A stretch of DNA of 64,000 nt, from the NCBI RefSeq assembly GCF_011046895.1, contig NZ_CP049250.1, positions 744,001 to 808,000 on the forward strand, written 5' to 3'. Shown here piece after piece: positions 44,718 to 55,104 of the stretch. The notes below the pieces were generated by a model. The model was given only the letters and a program-made list of their open reading frames with translations. It was not told where the DNA came from and searched no databases. Every line of letters begins with the position of its first letter. The stretch's first letter is position 1. The DNA is from Rhizobium rhizoryzae (GTDB lineage Bacteria > Pseudomonadota > Alphaproteobacteria > Rhizobiales > Rhizobiaceae). The translations under genes and the position numbers were made by a program.

Positions 44718-45641
44718 TCAGCCCTTTTTCAGCGCCGCGTAGGCGACGGCCATGCGTGCTGCGAGTGCGGCATTGTTCTTTACCAGCGCGATGTTGGCCT
44801 TCAGGCTTTCACCCTTGGAAAGCTCGTTGATGCGCGCCAGCAGGAAGGGTGTCAGTTCCTTGCGGCCAATGCCGCGTTCTTCCGCCTCGCGTACCGCATC
44901 GGCAATCGTGCCGTCGATGAATGCGTTGGAAAGAGCGGCTTCCTCAGGGATCGGATTGGCAATCAGCAGGCCAGTTCCGGTTCCAAGCTTGTGATGCAGG
45001 TGCATGGCGCTGGCGATCTCTTCCGCCGCATCCAGCCGGTGATCTGCCTTGAAGCCGCTGGTTCGGGTGAAGAAGGCCGGAAACTCGTCCGTGCCATAGG
45101 CAATGACGGGCACGCGCTGGGTTTCCAGATATTCCAGCGTCTTGGCAATATCGAGGATGGATTTGACGCCCGCGCAGACGACTGCTGTCTTCGTGCGGCC
45201 CAGTTCCGTCAGGTCGGCGGAGATATCGAAGCTCTGCTCGGCACCGCGATGTACGCCACCCACGCCACCGGTCGCGAAGATATCGATGCCTGCGAGATCG
45301 GCAAGCAGCATGGTGGCGGAAACCGTTGTTCCTGCTGACTGCTTGCGTACCATGGCAACCGCCAGATCACGACCGGAGGCTTTCACCACGCCCTTGGCCT
45401 GCGCCAGCGCCTCAAGCTCGGCACGCTCCAGACCGGCGCGGAGCTCACCGTCGATCACAGCGATCGTCGCGGGCACGGCACCGTTCTCCCGAACAACATC
45501 TTCCACGGCCAGCGCCGTCTCAAGATTGGCGGGATAGGGCATGCCATGGGTGATGATGGTCGATTCCAGTGCAACGACAGGGCCACCCGCGGCAAGAGCC
45601 TCCGCCACTTCGCGGCTGAGTTTCGGTTTGTGAAGGGTCAT
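44718..45641 (-). CDS. psuG: Pseudouridine-5'-phosphate glycosidase
   Basis: Cleaves the C-C bond of pseudouridine 5'-phosphate to uracil and ribose-5-phosphate. The N-terminal ALESTIITHGMPYPANLETA stretch, IDGELRAGL, and VSATMLLADLAGIDIFATGG with GGVHRGAEQSFDISADL are characteristic. Its 307 residues match E. coli PsuG (312). It follows the kinase gene by 3 bp, giving the normal kinase-glycosidase pair. The released uracil can be used by upp at 16.2 kb. Confidence 0.95.
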   Translation of the reverse strand: MTLHKPKLSREVAEALAAGGPVVALESTIITHGMPYPANLETALAVEDVVRENGAVPATIAVIDGELRAGLERAELEALAQAKGVVKASGRDLAVAMVRKQSAGTTVSATMLLADLAGIDIFATGGVGGVHRGAEQSFDISADLTELGRTKTAVVCAGVKSILDIAKTLEYLETQRVPVIAYGTDEFPAFFTRTSGFKADHRLDAAEEIASAMHLHHKLGTGTGLLIANPIPEEAALSNAFIDGTIADAVREAEERGIGRKELTPFLLARINELSKGESLKANIALVKNNAALAARMAVAYAALKKG

Positions 45642-45644
45642 GTC

Positions 45645-46772
45645 TCAAATCCTTTCAACCGGCTGCAGCCGGTGCATGTTCGCTTCCAGGAAGCGGGGGG
45701 AGAGTTCGGGGTGAACGCTGGCGGCGCTTTCGGTGGTCAAGGCACCCAGCAGTGTGCCGATGCGTGCAGCTTCGAAGGCAGGTTTTCCAGAGAGCAAGGC
45801 CTGCAGCGTTCCGGCAATCATTGCATCGCCCGCACCTGTCATTTCAACGGGTTCTGCCGTGACCGCAGGAACGGCTCGAACCTGCGTTCCTTCGGCAACG
45901 ACAGCACCGGATGCGCCACGCGTCACGATCGCATGGGAAACGCCGGCATTTACAAGGGCAAGGGCAGCCGCTTCGGCGTCCCGGAAAGGACCGAGCGAGC
46001 GCCGCGCCATCAGCGCATTGGCTTCGTCCAGGTTCATGAACAGAAAGTCGATGCCGCTGAGATCATCCGGCAGTCGCATGACCTTGTGTGTGGAAACGGC
46101 ATCGAAGGCCAGGCGGAAGCGCGCATCCTTGCGGCGCTCGATCAACAGCCTCAGGGTTTCGGCTGGCAGGTTGCAATCGCAGAACACAAGGTTAGCAGAA
46201 GCGAGATGCGGCCAGACCTTTTCCAGATGGGCGGGCTGGAACAGGTCGAAGATGCCCATATCCGCCAGACCGATGGACAGATCTCCTTTCTCATCGAGGA
46301 CAGCGGCATATTCCGCAGTCGGGCGTTCCCTGCTCGTTAGCACCTGAGAGACGTCGATACCGATCTGTCGCAGATGCGCCAGCAGTGTACTGCCTGTTTC
46401 ATCATCGCCGAGAATGGAAATGAAACTGGTCGAGGCACCCAGAAGGCCAAGATTTTCAGCAACATTACGCGCAACACCGCCAAAGCTACGCATTCCATCG
46501 ACCGGGTTCGATGTTTCAGGAACCAGCGGTTGGCGCGCGCGATATTTTCGATCGAAGACGGCGCCGCCCATGCACACGACACGAGACACGTGGGGCAGGA
46601 CATAGCCACGTCCCAGGATATAGCCCTTCTGAACAAGCTGGACGATATGCGCTGCCACCGTGGAACGCGCCAGCCCCAGAGCATCGGCAATCTCTTGCTG
46701 TCCGACAAACGGATTGTCCTCAATCAGCTTGAGTACGGCAGCTTCCTGTTGAGCTAGGTCGGCGAACATCAT
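45645..46772 (-). CDS. psuK: HTH-fused PfkB-family pseudouridine kinase
   Basis: Phosphorylates pseudouridine at the 5' position. Unlike E. coli PsuK, it carries an N-terminal winged-helix/HTH segment (about 5-60: EAAVLKLIEDNPFVGQQEIA, then ALGLARSTVAAHIVQLVQKG). The kinase domain starts at VVCMGGAVFDRKYRA near 66 and contains GGVARNVAENLGLLG (PfkB motif 1) and MTGAGDAMIAGTLQAL (motif 2, anion hole and catalytic Asp). The start is ATG 46772 or 46769; TTG 46775 is less likely. The HTH suggests it may regulate its own operon; a dyad lies 37 bp upstream. Confidence 0.9.
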   Translation of the reverse strand: MMFADLAQQEAAVLKLIEDNPFVGQQEIADALGLARSTVAAHIVQLVQKGYILGRGYVLPHVSRVVCMGGAVFDRKYRARQPLVPETSNPVDGMRSFGGVARNVAENLGLLGASTSFISILGDDETGSTLLAHLRQIGIDVSQVLTSRERPTAEYAAVLDEKGDLSIGLADMGIFDLFQPAHLEKVWPHLASANLVFCDCNLPAETLRLLIERRKDARFRLAFDAVSTHKVMRLPDDLSGIDFLFMNLDEANALMARRSLGPFRDAEAAALALVNAGVSHAIVTRGASGAVVAEGTQVRAVPAVTAEPVEMTGAGDAMIAGTLQALLSGKPAFEAARIGTLLGALTTESAASVHPELSPRFLEANMHRLQPVERI

Positions 46773-46808
46773 CAATCCCTATGGCGAGAGTGCCGTTTTA
46801 TCAACAAA

Positions 46809-46825
46809 TGTTTATTGTGTAAACA
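46809..46825. promoter_or_regulatory. Operator-like dyad upstream of psuK-psuG
   Basis: TGTTTA-TTGTG-TAAACA is a perfect 6-5-6 inverted repeat. It also lies within two direct copies of AACARATGTTT 19 bp apart (46803 and 46822). The site overlaps the expected psuK promoter. The HTH of the PsuK protein is a natural candidate to bind it. Confidence 0.45.
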
Positions 46826-46974
46826 GATGTTTTATGCATCTACCCGCTTTCCGTCGACACGATCTCGCTCGCAAAAAATTACTTTCTATCACTTTTCGTG
46901 TGCGAGACTCGGGAACGGGTTGTCGACATTGGGAGTTCTTGAGCCGAACCGAAACAACGAGAGGAGATAAACTT

Positions 46975-47370
46975 ATGCGTAAGATCATTCTGGCTGCCAC
47001 GGCAGTTCTGACCCTCGCCACGATTGGTACAGCTTCTGCTCAGGATGGCACGGTCAGCGGTGCGGCCGGCGGCGCCGTCACAGGCGCAATCGTGGGCGGT
47101 CCCATCGGTGCGGCCGTTGGTGGCATTGCGGGTGCCGCACTTGGCACAGCCATTGATCCGCCGCCGCGCGAGGTCGTTACCTATGTTCGCGAGCAACCGG
47201 TCGCAGCACCCGTTGTTGTCGAACGTAAGGTAGTTGTCGGTGAACCTCTGCCGGAAACCGTCGTGCTGACGCCGGTTCCGCAGCACCGGGAATATTCCTA
47301 CGCGATCGTCAACGATCAGCGCGTGATCGTCGATCCCCGCACCCATACGGTCGTGCAGATCATCGAATAA
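46975..47370 (+). CDS. DUF1236 protein with glycine-zipper segment
   Basis: Start at ATG 46975 with GAGGAGA upstream; 131 residues. A signal peptide (MRKIILAATAVLTLATIGTA-SA) is followed by a glycine-zipper stretch (GAVTGAIVGGPIGAAVGGIA), which could insert in a membrane. The C-terminal DUF1236 part contains PLPETVVLTPVP and YAIVNDQRVIVDPRTHTVVQ. Such exported proteins are common in rhizobia and of unknown function. It is divergent from psuK. Confidence 0.85.
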   Translation: MRKIILAATAVLTLATIGTASAQDGTVSGAAGGAVTGAIVGGPIGAAVGGIAGAALGTAIDPPPREVVTYVREQPVAAPVVVERKVVVGEPLPETVVLTPVPQHREYSYAIVNDQRVIVDPRTHTVVQIIE

Positions 47371-47417
47371 GCTGTGTACCGTGAGGCGGGCCACGCGGCC
47401 CGCTTCACAGCATTTGG

Positions 47418-48725
47418 TCAGACGAAGATTTCGTGCTCGACCAGATCTTCCTGTCCAAAGAACTTCAGATATCTCTCGACTTCGGACGGATCGCCCGTGG
47501 CCTTCAACGGATTGTCAGAGAGTTTGACGGCAGGACGGCCGTTCGCCTCACTTACCTTGCAAACGATGGAAATCGGCTTCAGACCGGCTATGTCTTCGGG
47601 AGCGCAGCCTGCGAAATCATTCGTCAGGTTTGTACCCCAACCGAAGGACATGCGCACCTTCCCCTGAAAATGCTGATAGGTGTCGATGATTGCATCGACG
47701 TCCAAGCCATCGGAAAAAATCAGCAGCTTCTGGCGCGGATCCCGCCCCATCTTCTTCCACCATTCGATGATCTTCTCGCCGCCTTCGATTGGCGGCGCGC
47801 TGTCCGGCCTGAAGCCCGTCCAGTCTGCCACCCATTCCGGCGCATTGCGCAGAAAGGCCGTCGTGCCATAGGCGTCCGGCAGTACGATCAGCAGATTGCC
47901 GCCATAGAGCCGGTTCCAGTCTTTCAGAACCTGATAGGGCGCAGCCCGCAGCTCTTCATCACTGTTAGCCAAGGCCGCCATGACCATGGGGAGTTCATGG
48001 GCATTCGTTCCCACCGCTTCCAGATCGGAATCCATGGCCAGAAGGACGTTGCTGGTACCGGTAAAAGCAGGCCCCACGCCTTCCTTCAACGCTTCCACGC
48101 ACCAGCGCTGCCAGAGAAAGCTATGGCGGCGACGGGTACCGAAGTCGGAAATCCGCAGGCCCGGAAGCGAACGCAGGCGCTCTACCTTTTCCCACATGCG
48201 GGCCTTGGCGCGGGCATAGAGAACATCCAGCGTGAAGAGGCCTAATGACCGGATCGCTGCCCGTGAACGCAGTTCGTTGATGATCGCAAGCGCCGGGATC
48301 TCCCACATGGTAGTATCCACCCAGCGACCATGGAAGGTCAGTTCATACTGACCGTCGCGCTTGGAAAGCTCGTATTCAGGCAATTGATAATTGGCAAGGA
48401 AGGCGAGAAAATCCGGCTCGAAAATCTGCGACTTGCCATAGAAGCTGTTACCGGCCAGCCAGATCGCTTCCTTTTTTGAAAGCCGAAGCGTTCGCGCATG
48501 GTCCAGTTGCGCCCGCAATTCGCCTTCATCGATCTCGTCGGCCAGCCGCACACGCTTGGTACGATTGATCAGCGAGAAGGTCACGTCGACCTGCGGATAA
48601 AGCTTCCAGATCATCTGCAGCATCAGAAGCTTGTAGAAATCCGTATCGATCAGGCTTCGAACGATCGGATCGAGTTTCCAGGTGTGATTGTAGACGCGCT
48701 TTGCAATATCGGTCTTGGTTGCCAT
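47418..48725 (-). CDS. pncB: Nicotinate phosphoribosyltransferase
   Basis: Makes nicotinate mononucleotide from nicotinate and PRPP in NAD salvage. The N-terminal [20 protein letters not shown] and LNDTKxx-type start, the [20 protein letters not shown] motif near 205 (phosphoribosyl binding) and [17 protein letters not shown] near 340 are characteristic. Start at ATG 48725 gives 435 residues, like the known enzymes (about 400-435). The frame is open to 48794 but without family residues. It is not in an operon. Confidence 0.94.
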   Translation of the reverse strand: MATKTDIAKRVYNHTWKLDPIVRSLIDTDFYKLLMLQMIWKLYPQVDVTFSLINRTKRVRLADEIDEGELRAQLDHARTLRLSKKEAIWLAGNSFYGKSQIFEPDFLAFLANYQLPEYELSKRDGQYELTFHGRWVDTTMWEIPALAIINELRSRAAIRSLGLFTLDVLYARAKARMWEKVERLRSLPGLRISDFGTRRRHSFLWQRWCVEALKEGVGPAFTGTSNVLLAMDSDLEAVGTNAHELPMVMAALANSDEELRAAPYQVLKDWNRLYGGNLLIVLPDAYGTTAFLRNAPEWVADWTGFRPDSAPPIEGGEKIIEWWKKMGRDPRQKLLIFSDGLDVDAIIDTYQHFQGKVRMSFGWGTNLTNDFAGCAPEDIAGLKPISIVCKVSEANGRPAVKLSDNPLKATGDPSEVERYLKFFGQEDLVEHEIFV

Positions 48726-48881
48726 GATTGCCTTTGCCCAACGGCCGAAGAACGGCGCGTTTGCACTTCCTCTGATCGAGGCATCGACTGACAACCTCGC
48801 CGGTTGTTATCGAAAAAAGCCGATAGGATGTCCAGCCATCATATCAATCGATTTGAATGTGGCGCGTTCGGTATGAGCTTT

Positions 48882-48922
48882 AAAAAAAATAGGGCCAGGA
48901 TACGAGGCGCGTATCCCGGCCT
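48882..48922 (-). terminator. Rho-independent terminator after dnaJ
   Basis: On the minus strand GGCCGGGATACG pairs with CGTATCCTGGCC, followed by CTATTTTTTTTA. It lies about 85 bp beyond the dnaJ stop. Confidence 0.9.
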
Positions 48923-49005
48923 TTCGCTTCAAAGCTTGGGCAGGCAAAGTGCGAAGCGGTTTTTCGCCCAACCCATGCGACAAGAAGAACTACTCGGAGC
49001 CTTCC

Positions 49006-50145
49006 TCACCCCTCAAAGAACTCTTTCATCCGTGCGAAGAAGCCGGTCGATTCCGGGTTATTCTCCTTCGAGGAAATCTCCTCGAATTCCTGCAACAACT
49101 CGCGCTGACGCTTGGTGAGCTTCTGCGGGGTTTCGATCTGGATCTGGATATAGAGGTCACCCGTCTGCGACGAGCGCAGAACCGGCATTCCTTTACCCTT
49201 CAGACGGAATTGCTTGCCCGGCTGCGTTCCCTCCGGCACCGTCACACGAGACTTCGTGCCATCCAGTGTCCCAACGTCGAAGGTTCCGCCAAGGGCTGCC
49301 GTCGTCATGGAAATCGGAACGGTGCAATAGAGGTCGGCTCCATCGCGCTGGAAGAACTGGTGCGGCTTGACCGACAGGAAGATGTAGAGATCGCCCGACG
49401 GACCGCCACGTGCACCGGCTTCGCCCTCGCCCTGCAGGCGAATGCGTGTGCCGTCTTCGATGCCCGACGGAATATTGACCGATAGCGAACGCTCTTCCGT
49501 CACCCGGCCCTGACCGTGGCACTTGGTGCAAGGGTCGGGAATGATCTGGCCACGCCCATGGCACGTCGGACAGGTGCGCTCGACCGAGAAGAAGCCTTGG
49601 CTTGCGCGTACGCGACCGGAACCCTGGCACGTGCCACAGGTTTTCGGTTGCGTACCGGGCTTTGCACCCGAACCGGTGCAGACATCGCATGTCACCGCTG
49701 TTGGAACGCGGATCTGCGCCGTCTTGCCAGTGAAGGATTCCTCAAGCGTGATTTCCATGTTGTAGCGAAGATCGGCACCGCGCTCGCGACCACCGGAAGA
49801 CCGGCGCGCACGACCGCCACCCATCATCTCGCCGAAGATATCTTCGAAGATATCAGAGAAGCCCCCGGCGCCGAAGCCACCCTGGCCTCCGCCAAAGCCG
49901 CCGCCACCCATGCCGCCCTGTTCGAAGGCTGCATGACCGAAACGGTCATAGGCTGCGCGCTTCTGGGGATCCTTCAAGGTTTCGTAGGCCTCGTTGATCT
50001 CCTTGAATTTCTTCTCGGCTTCCTGGTCATCCGGGTTTTTGTCCGGATGATACTTCATCGCCATTTTGCGGAAGGCGCTTTTCAGCTCCTTCTCGTCCGC
50101 TGTTTTGCCGACACCCAGCAATTCGTAATAGTCAGCTTTTGCCAT
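49006..50145 (-). CDS. dnaJ: Chaperone DnaJ (Hsp40)
   Basis: Co-chaperone that brings clients to DnaK and stimulates its ATPase. J domain at 1-70 with the HPD motif in [10 protein letters not shown]; Gly/Phe-rich linker at about 75-115; four zinc-finger repeats [24 protein letters not shown] and CTKCHGQG between about 150 and 210; C-terminal peptide-binding domains to 379. Length matches E. coli (376). It follows dnaK after 86 bp with a hairpin in the gap. Confidence 0.97.
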   Translation of the reverse strand: MAKADYYELLGVGKTADEKELKSAFRKMAMKYHPDKNPDDQEAEKKFKEINEAYETLKDPQKRAAYDRFGHAAFEQGGMGGGGFGGGQGGFGAGGFSDIFEDIFGEMMGGGRARRSSGGRERGADLRYNMEITLEESFTGKTAQIRVPTAVTCDVCTGSGAKPGTQPKTCGTCQGSGRVRASQGFFSVERTCPTCHGRGQIIPDPCTKCHGQGRVTEERSLSVNIPSGIEDGTRIRLQGEGEAGARGGPSGDLYIFLSVKPHQFFQRDGADLYCTVPISMTTAALGGTFDVGTLDGTKSRVTVPEGTQPGKQFRLKGKGMPVLRSSQTGDLYIQIQIETPQKLTKRQRELLQEFEEISSKENNPESTGFFARMKEFFEG

Positions 50146-50170
50146 GAAGATTGCGGCTCCCGAAAGGATT

Positions 50171-50192
50171 CCGGCTGCACGAGGGCAGCCGG
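50171..50192 (-). terminator. Intercistronic hairpin between dnaK and dnaJ
   Basis: CCGGCTGC and GCAGCCGG form an 8-bp stem with a 6-nt loop in the dnaK-dnaJ gap. No strong U-run follows, so partial termination or mRNA processing is more likely; either would lower DnaJ relative to DnaK. Confidence 0.5.
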
Positions 50193-50231
50193 ATACTCAA
50201 CGCAGTTACACCAGGTGGAAGAAGCCTCGCA

Positions 50232-52130
50232 TCAAGCGGACTTCTTGTCGTCCTTGATTTCCTCGTAGTCGGCGTCGACTACACCATCTTCGGACTTGCC
50301 GCCGTTTCCGGCTTCAGCCTGCTGCGATTCATAGATGGCCTGACCGAGCTTCATGGAAACTTCCATGAGGGTCTGGGTCTTGGCCTGGATATCGTCTGCG
50401 TCCGGCTCAGAGGCTTCGATTGCCGTTTTCACGCTGGCAATCGCATCTTCGATAGCCTTGCGATCCGTCTCGGAAACCTTGTCGCCATACTCCTTGAGAG
50501 ACTTCTCGGTGGAGTGAACAAGGCTTTCCGCCTGGTTCTTGGCTTCAACACCAGCGCGGCGCTTCTTGTCTTCCTCGGCATGCGCCTCGGCGTCCTTCAC
50601 CATCTTTTCGATGTCGGCGTCGGACAGACCACCGGAGGCCTGAATGCGGATCTGCTGTTCCTTGCCCGTGCCCTTATCCTTTGCGGATACCTGCACGATA
50701 CCGTTGGCGTCGATGTCGAACGTGACTTCGATCTGCGGCATGCCCCGGGGTGCGGGCGGAAGGCCAACGAGGTCGAACTGACCGAGCAGCTTGTTGTCTG
50801 CGGCCATTTCGCGCTCGCCCTGGCTGACGCGGATCGTCACGGCCTGCTGGTTGTCTTCAGCGGTCGAGAAGGTCTGGCTCTTCTTCGTCGGGATCGTCGT
50901 GTTGCGATCGATCAGACGGGTGAAGACACCGCCGAGCGTTTCGATGCCGAGCGACAGCGGGGTCACGTCGAGCAACAGAACGTCCTTCACGTCGCCCTGC
51001 AGAACGCCGGCCTGGATCGCGGCACCCATGGCGACCACTTCATCCGGGTTAACGCCCTTGTGCGGCTCCTTGCCAAACAGCTGCTTGACGACTTCCTGCA
51101 CCTTCGGCATGCGGCTCATACCACCGACAAGAACGACTTCGTCGATTTCGGAGGCGGAAACGCCAGCATCCTTGAGGGCTGCCTTGCACGGTGCCACGGT
51201 GCGCTGAACCAGATCATCCACCAGGCTTTCGAACTTCGCGCGGGTCAGCTTCATCGTCAGGTGCTTCGGACCGGATGCATCCGCCGTGATGAACGGCAGG
51301 TTGATTTCGGTCTGCTGCGAGGAGGACAGCTCGATCTTTGCCTTTTCGGCAGCTTCCTTCAAACGCTGAAGCGCAAGCTTGTCGCCCTTCAGGTCGATGC
51401 CGCTGTCCTTCTTGAATTCGCCTGCGAGATACTCGACCAGACGCATGTCGAAGTCTTCACCGCCGAGGAAGGTGTCGCCGTTGGTCGACTTCACTTCGAA
51501 GACGCCGTCACCGATTTCGAGAACGGAAATATCGAAGGTACCGCCACCCAAGTCGTAAACGGCGATGGTCTTGCCGTCCTTTTTGTCGAGACCATAGGCA
51601 AGTGCGGCAGCCGTCGGCTCGTTGATGATACGCAGGACTTCAAGACCAGCGATGCGACCTGCATCCTTGGTGGCCTGACGCTGGGCGTCGTTGAAGTAGG
51701 CCGGAACAGTGATGACGGCCTTTTCGACCTTTTCGCCGAGATAGGCTTCAGCCGTTTCCTTCATCTTCTGAAGGATCATGGCGGAGATCTGCGAAGGAGA
51801 ATAGCCCTTGCCATTGGCCTTGACCCAGGCATCGCCATTGTCACCGCGGGAGATTTCGTAAGGGACGAGGCCCTTGTCCTTCTCAACCGTCGGGTCGTCG
51901 TAGCGGCGACCGATCAGGCGCTTGACGGCAAACAGCGTGTTCGTGGGATTTGTTACAGCCTGACGCTTGGCCGGCTGGCCGACCAGACGCTCGCCATCAT
52001 CGCTGAATGCAACCATGGACGGCGTGGTGCGTGCGCCTTCGGCATTCTCGATCACCTTCGCGTCCTTGCCGTCCATGACGGAAACGCAGGAGTTGGTCGT
52101 GCCAAGGTCGATGCCAATTACTTTTGCCAT
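50232..52130 (-). CDS. dnaK: Chaperone DnaK (Hsp70)
   Basis: ATP-driven protein-folding chaperone. The ATPase domain opens [17 protein letters not shown] and contains [19 protein letters not shown] and [15 protein letters not shown]; the linker and substrate-binding domain begin near 385 ([19 protein letters not shown]). The lid is helical, with an acidic tail near the C-terminus ([17 protein letters not shown]). Its 632 residues are normal. An alphaproteobacterial heat-shock promoter lies about 105 bp upstream. Confidence 0.98.
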   Translation of the reverse strand: MAKVIGIDLGTTNSCVSVMDGKDAKVIENAEGARTTPSMVAFSDDGERLVGQPAKRQAVTNPTNTLFAVKRLIGRRYDDPTVEKDKGLVPYEISRGDNGDAWVKANGKGYSPSQISAMILQKMKETAEAYLGEKVEKAVITVPAYFNDAQRQATKDAGRIAGLEVLRIINEPTAAALAYGLDKKDGKTIAVYDLGGGTFDISVLEIGDGVFEVKSTNGDTFLGGEDFDMRLVEYLAGEFKKDSGIDLKGDKLALQRLKEAAEKAKIELSSSQQTEINLPFITADASGPKHLTMKLTRAKFESLVDDLVQRTVAPCKAALKDAGVSASEIDEVVLVGGMSRMPKVQEVVKQLFGKEPHKGVNPDEVVAMGAAIQAGVLQGDVKDVLLLDVTPLSLGIETLGGVFTRLIDRNTTIPTKKSQTFSTAEDNQQAVTIRVSQGEREMAADNKLLGQFDLVGLPPAPRGMPQIEVTFDIDANGIVQVSAKDKGTGKEQQIRIQASGGLSDADIEKMVKDAEAHAEEDKKRRAGVEAKNQAESLVHSTEKSLKEYGDKVSETDRKAIEDAIASVKTAIEASEPDADDIQAKTQTLMEVSMKLGQAIYESQQAEAGNGGKSEDGVVDADYEEIKDDKKSA

Positions 52131-52234
52131 TTCTTCTCTCTCCTTTAAGCGAACTGTCGGAACCCCTTCTCAAGGCATTCCACTGACAGTTCCTCGACTG
52201 GGATGGTTTCGCAGCATCGGCTGCTGTCATGCGG

Positions 52235-52266
52235 CGTATATAAGGACCGCTTTTTCCGACTGCAAG
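52235..52266 (-). promoter_or_regulatory. RpoH (heat-shock) promoter of dnaK
   Basis: On the minus strand CTTG (52266-52263), 18 bp spacer, CTTATATACG (52244-52235). This fits the alphaproteobacterial RpoH pattern CTTG with CYTATNTNNG. It is correctly placed about 105 bp upstream of the dnaK ATG. Confidence 0.75.
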
Positions 52267-52386
52267 GCAGGAAAGTCACTGGTCTCGCGCAAAAAAATGC
52301 GGAATTCGCAGCGGATCAAGCCTCACGCAAGGGCACTTGCGTCGCGAGAAGGGGTACGGGGAACGCAAGCTTCAATCCAGCGGTCT

Positions 52387-55026
52387 CTATTGGCCCATGA
52401 TGATATCGAAAAGTGTCGATTCGCGTGGCTGTCCGCGACGACTGCTTCCACCCACATCCCCCGGCGGAACAGGCCCTTCCAGCACGGCATCGGGAGGTGC
52501 CCGGCCTTCGAGAACGGCATCCGGGGGGACACGGTCGTCATAGGGTCCGCGATACTGGCGATAGTCCTGGTAGCCTCGATTGGGCACATCGGCCGGAGGC
52601 ACCATCTGCCCGCCATCGCGAGCCCTGTAATCGGGAACGGCTCCCGGCGGATAGTTCGGTTGAACCGCCTGCTGGCGTCGGTCCACAGGGGCTGGATCAC
52701 GCTGGGAAGGCGCCCGTTGCGCGGGGTCGCGCATGGCGGGTTCCCGTGTCACGGGCTGCTGCGGCTGTGCTGGGTACCCCTGCTGGACCGGCGGCGGCGC
52801 TGCCGGATAGCTTGCCTGGCCCTGTACGGGCACATCTTCCGGCGGCGCATCAGGTGCGGGCGGGAAATCGTCGCGCGATCCACCAACACCCGGGAGAACA
52901 CCGGAAATGATATCGCTCAAGGTTGTCTGCGGCTCCGGCTTGGCGGGCTGGATGCCAACGCCAAAGAGAGGCGTCGGCTTGTAGCCCTCAAGTGCTGCCG
53001 TCATGTAGGTCTTCCACGCGCGGGCAGGCAGTCCGCCTCCGGTCACCTTCTTCATCGGCGTCCCATCGTCGTTGCCGAACCAGATGCCCGTCGTCATGGT
53101 GCTGGTGAAACCGACGAAGATCGCGTCTCGGAACGATTGCGTCGTACCAGATTTGCCCGCCGCCTGCCATTTGGAAAGCTGCGCTGCACGACCCGTACCC
53201 TCCGTCATCACGCGGTTCAGCATGCCGTTCAGATTGGCCACAACCTGTTCGCTCAGCACGCGCGGCGGGTTGGAATAGTCTGCCTCGTAAAGAACCTTGC
53301 CGCTCGTATCGGTGATGCGGGTCACCAGATGCGGTGTCGCCTTCATGCCCCCGTTCATGAAGGCTGCGTAGGAGGAGGTCAGCTCCACCAGTGAGACTTC
53401 CGACGTTCCGAGCGCGATGGATGCGTTTTCCTGCAGATCGGAATCAATGCCCAGCCGGTGCGCCACCGAAATCACATTCTTCGGACCGACCTGCATCACG
53501 AGTTGGGCCGCAATCGTGTTCAGCGAGTGGGCGAGCGCAGTCGAGAGAGTGACTTGGCCGCGATATTTCTGGTCATAATTTTCCGGCGTCCAGTTGCCGA
53601 TCCTCACCGGCCCGTCATTCATCAGGGTGTCGGGCCTGTAACCAGCCTCAAGTGCCGCAGCATAGACAAAGGGCTTGAAGGCAGAGCCCGGCTGGCGCTT
53701 GGCCTTGGCCGCGCGATTGAACTGGCTATCGGTATAATCGCGTCCGCCGACCACGGCGCGGATGGCTCCGGTCGCATCCACCGAAACGAGAGCCGCCTGG
53801 GACGCATTGACCTTGCGGCCTTCCTTGTCCAGTGCTGCGGTCAGTGCAGCTTCCGCCTGCTTTTCCAGCCGCATGTCCAGGGTCGTTTGAACGTTGATGT
53901 CCGTCTTCACATCACCAATGAGCGCCTTGACCTCGTCGATCACCATGTCGGCGGCGTAATGCTCGGCTCCGGACCAGTAGGAACGCGCCTTGGCAGGCGG
54001 CTGCGACATGGCGGTCTTTGCTTCCTCGGCGGTCACATAACCTTCCTCGCGCATGGCCCCCAATACGACTTGCGCCCGCTCTTCGGCCGCTTTCGGATCG
54101 CGGGCTGGAGAAAGACGGCTCGGCGCCTTCAGGAGACCCGCAAGCGTGGCGGCTTCCGCAAGATTCACGTCTCGCGCGGACTTGTTGAAATAGCGCTGGG
54201 ACGCTGCTTCCACGCCATAGGCGTTCGAACCGAAATACATGCGGTTCAGGTACATCGCGAGGATCTGATCCTTGGTGAACTTGTGCTCCAGCCAGAAGGA
54301 GAGCAGCACCTCCTGTACCTTGCGCTCGAATGTCCGCTCCGGCGATAGAAACAGGTTCTTTGCCAATTGCTGGGTCAGAGTCGAACCGCCCTGAATGCTA
54401 CGGCCCGTCAGATTGTTGACGAAGGCACGCGCAAGACCAAGGGGATCGACGCCGAAATGATAGTAGAAGCGGCGGTCTTCGATGGCCATGACGGCTTGGG
54501 GCAGATAGGGCGACATCTCCTCGAGCGCTATCGCCTCGCCTCCGGTCGTACCGCGATTGGCGACCAGCGTTCCATCCAGCGCAGTAATCTTCACATTGGG
54601 AGGGCGGTCGGGGATCGACCAGGTGCTGGCACTCGGCATCTGAGCGGCGAAATAGATAACCACGCCGCCGACCGCGATACCGGCCCATATTCCCAGAACG
54701 ATGCACCAGTAGAGCAAAGAGCGGATTGCACCAAAGAAGCCGCCACCGCGACTTGCGCGGGCTGGCCGCTTCGTCCTTGCCGGTTTCGCACGCCGGGTTC
54801 GCGGCTCCAGGTCCTCTTCCTCCCCATCATCATCGTCATCGATGTCTTCAACGGGAACACGCTTCGACTTGCGGGAAGAGTGACCGACGATCCGCTCTCC
54901 TGCGCCGAGACGCAGTTCGCCTGAATCATTGTCCTGATCGGCGCCAAATGATGGCTCGACGCGTTCGCGCGGTCTCTTGCCCGATGCCATATCTCCTGGC
55001 CATGCTCCCGGTTGTTGGTAGTACAT
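52387..55026 (-). CDS. Bifunctional penicillin-binding protein (class A, PBP1A family)
   Basis: Polymerises and cross-links peptidoglycan. The acidic cytoplasmic N-terminus (DIDDDDDGEEEDLEPR) precedes a basic patch and the membrane anchor (SLLYWCIVLGIWAGIAVGGV). The glycosyltransferase domain has MAIEDRRFYYHFGVD, GGSTLTQQLAKNLFLSPERT and ILAMYLNRMYFGSNAYG. The transpeptidase has the three expected motifs: GSAFKPF (SxxK), HSLNTIA (SxN) and KSGTTQ (KSG). A long Pro/Gln-rich tail follows, about 170 residues. First ATG is 55026; ATG 54990 is an alternative with AGGAG very close. About 879 residues. Confidence 0.93.
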   Translation of the reverse strand: MYYQQPGAWPGDMASGKRPRERVEPSFGADQDNDSGELRLGAGERIVGHSSRKSKRVPVEDIDDDDDGEEEDLEPRTRRAKPARTKRPARASRGGGFFGAIRSLLYWCIVLGIWAGIAVGGVVIYFAAQMPSASTWSIPDRPPNVKITALDGTLVANRGTTGGEAIALEEMSPYLPQAVMAIEDRRFYYHFGVDPLGLARAFVNNLTGRSIQGGSTLTQQLAKNLFLSPERTFERKVQEVLLSFWLEHKFTKDQILAMYLNRMYFGSNAYGVEAASQRYFNKSARDVNLAEAATLAGLLKAPSRLSPARDPKAAEERAQVVLGAMREEGYVTAEEAKTAMSQPPAKARSYWSGAEHYAADMVIDEVKALIGDVKTDINVQTTLDMRLEKQAEAALTAALDKEGRKVNASQAALVSVDATGAIRAVVGGRDYTDSQFNRAAKAKRQPGSAFKPFVYAAALEAGYRPDTLMNDGPVRIGNWTPENYDQKYRGQVTLSTALAHSLNTIAAQLVMQVGPKNVISVAHRLGIDSDLQENASIALGTSEVSLVELTSSYAAFMNGGMKATPHLVTRITDTSGKVLYEADYSNPPRVLSEQVVANLNGMLNRVMTEGTGRAAQLSKWQAAGKSGTTQSFRDAIFVGFTSTMTTGIWFGNDDGTPMKKVTGGGLPARAWKTYMTAALEGYKPTPLFGVGIQPAKPEPQTTLSDIISGVLPGVGGSRDDFPPAPDAPPEDVPVQGQASYPAAPPPVQQGYPAQPQQPVTREPAMRDPAQRAPSQRDPAPVDRRQQAVQPNYPPGAVPDYRARDGGQMVPPADVPNRGYQDYRQYRGPYDDRVPPDAVLEGRAPPDAVLEGPVPPGDVGGSSRRGQPRESTLFDIIMGQ

Positions 55027-55104
55027 TGCAGCGGTCTTGGGCCAAAGGAAGCGACGCAAGGGATCGTTGCGCCGCAGACCCCGCCATAACTTGCCGCCTT
55101 GCAA

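Noticed and set aside
50151..52148. 665-codon rightward frame opposite dnaK
   Set aside because: Antisense shadow of dnaK, a well known artefact of that gene's codon use.
52325..52342. ACGCAAG/CTTGCGT hairpin as the PBP gene terminator
   Set aside because: Only 7 bp of stem and no U-run on the minus strand; it may be chance in the dnaK upstream region.
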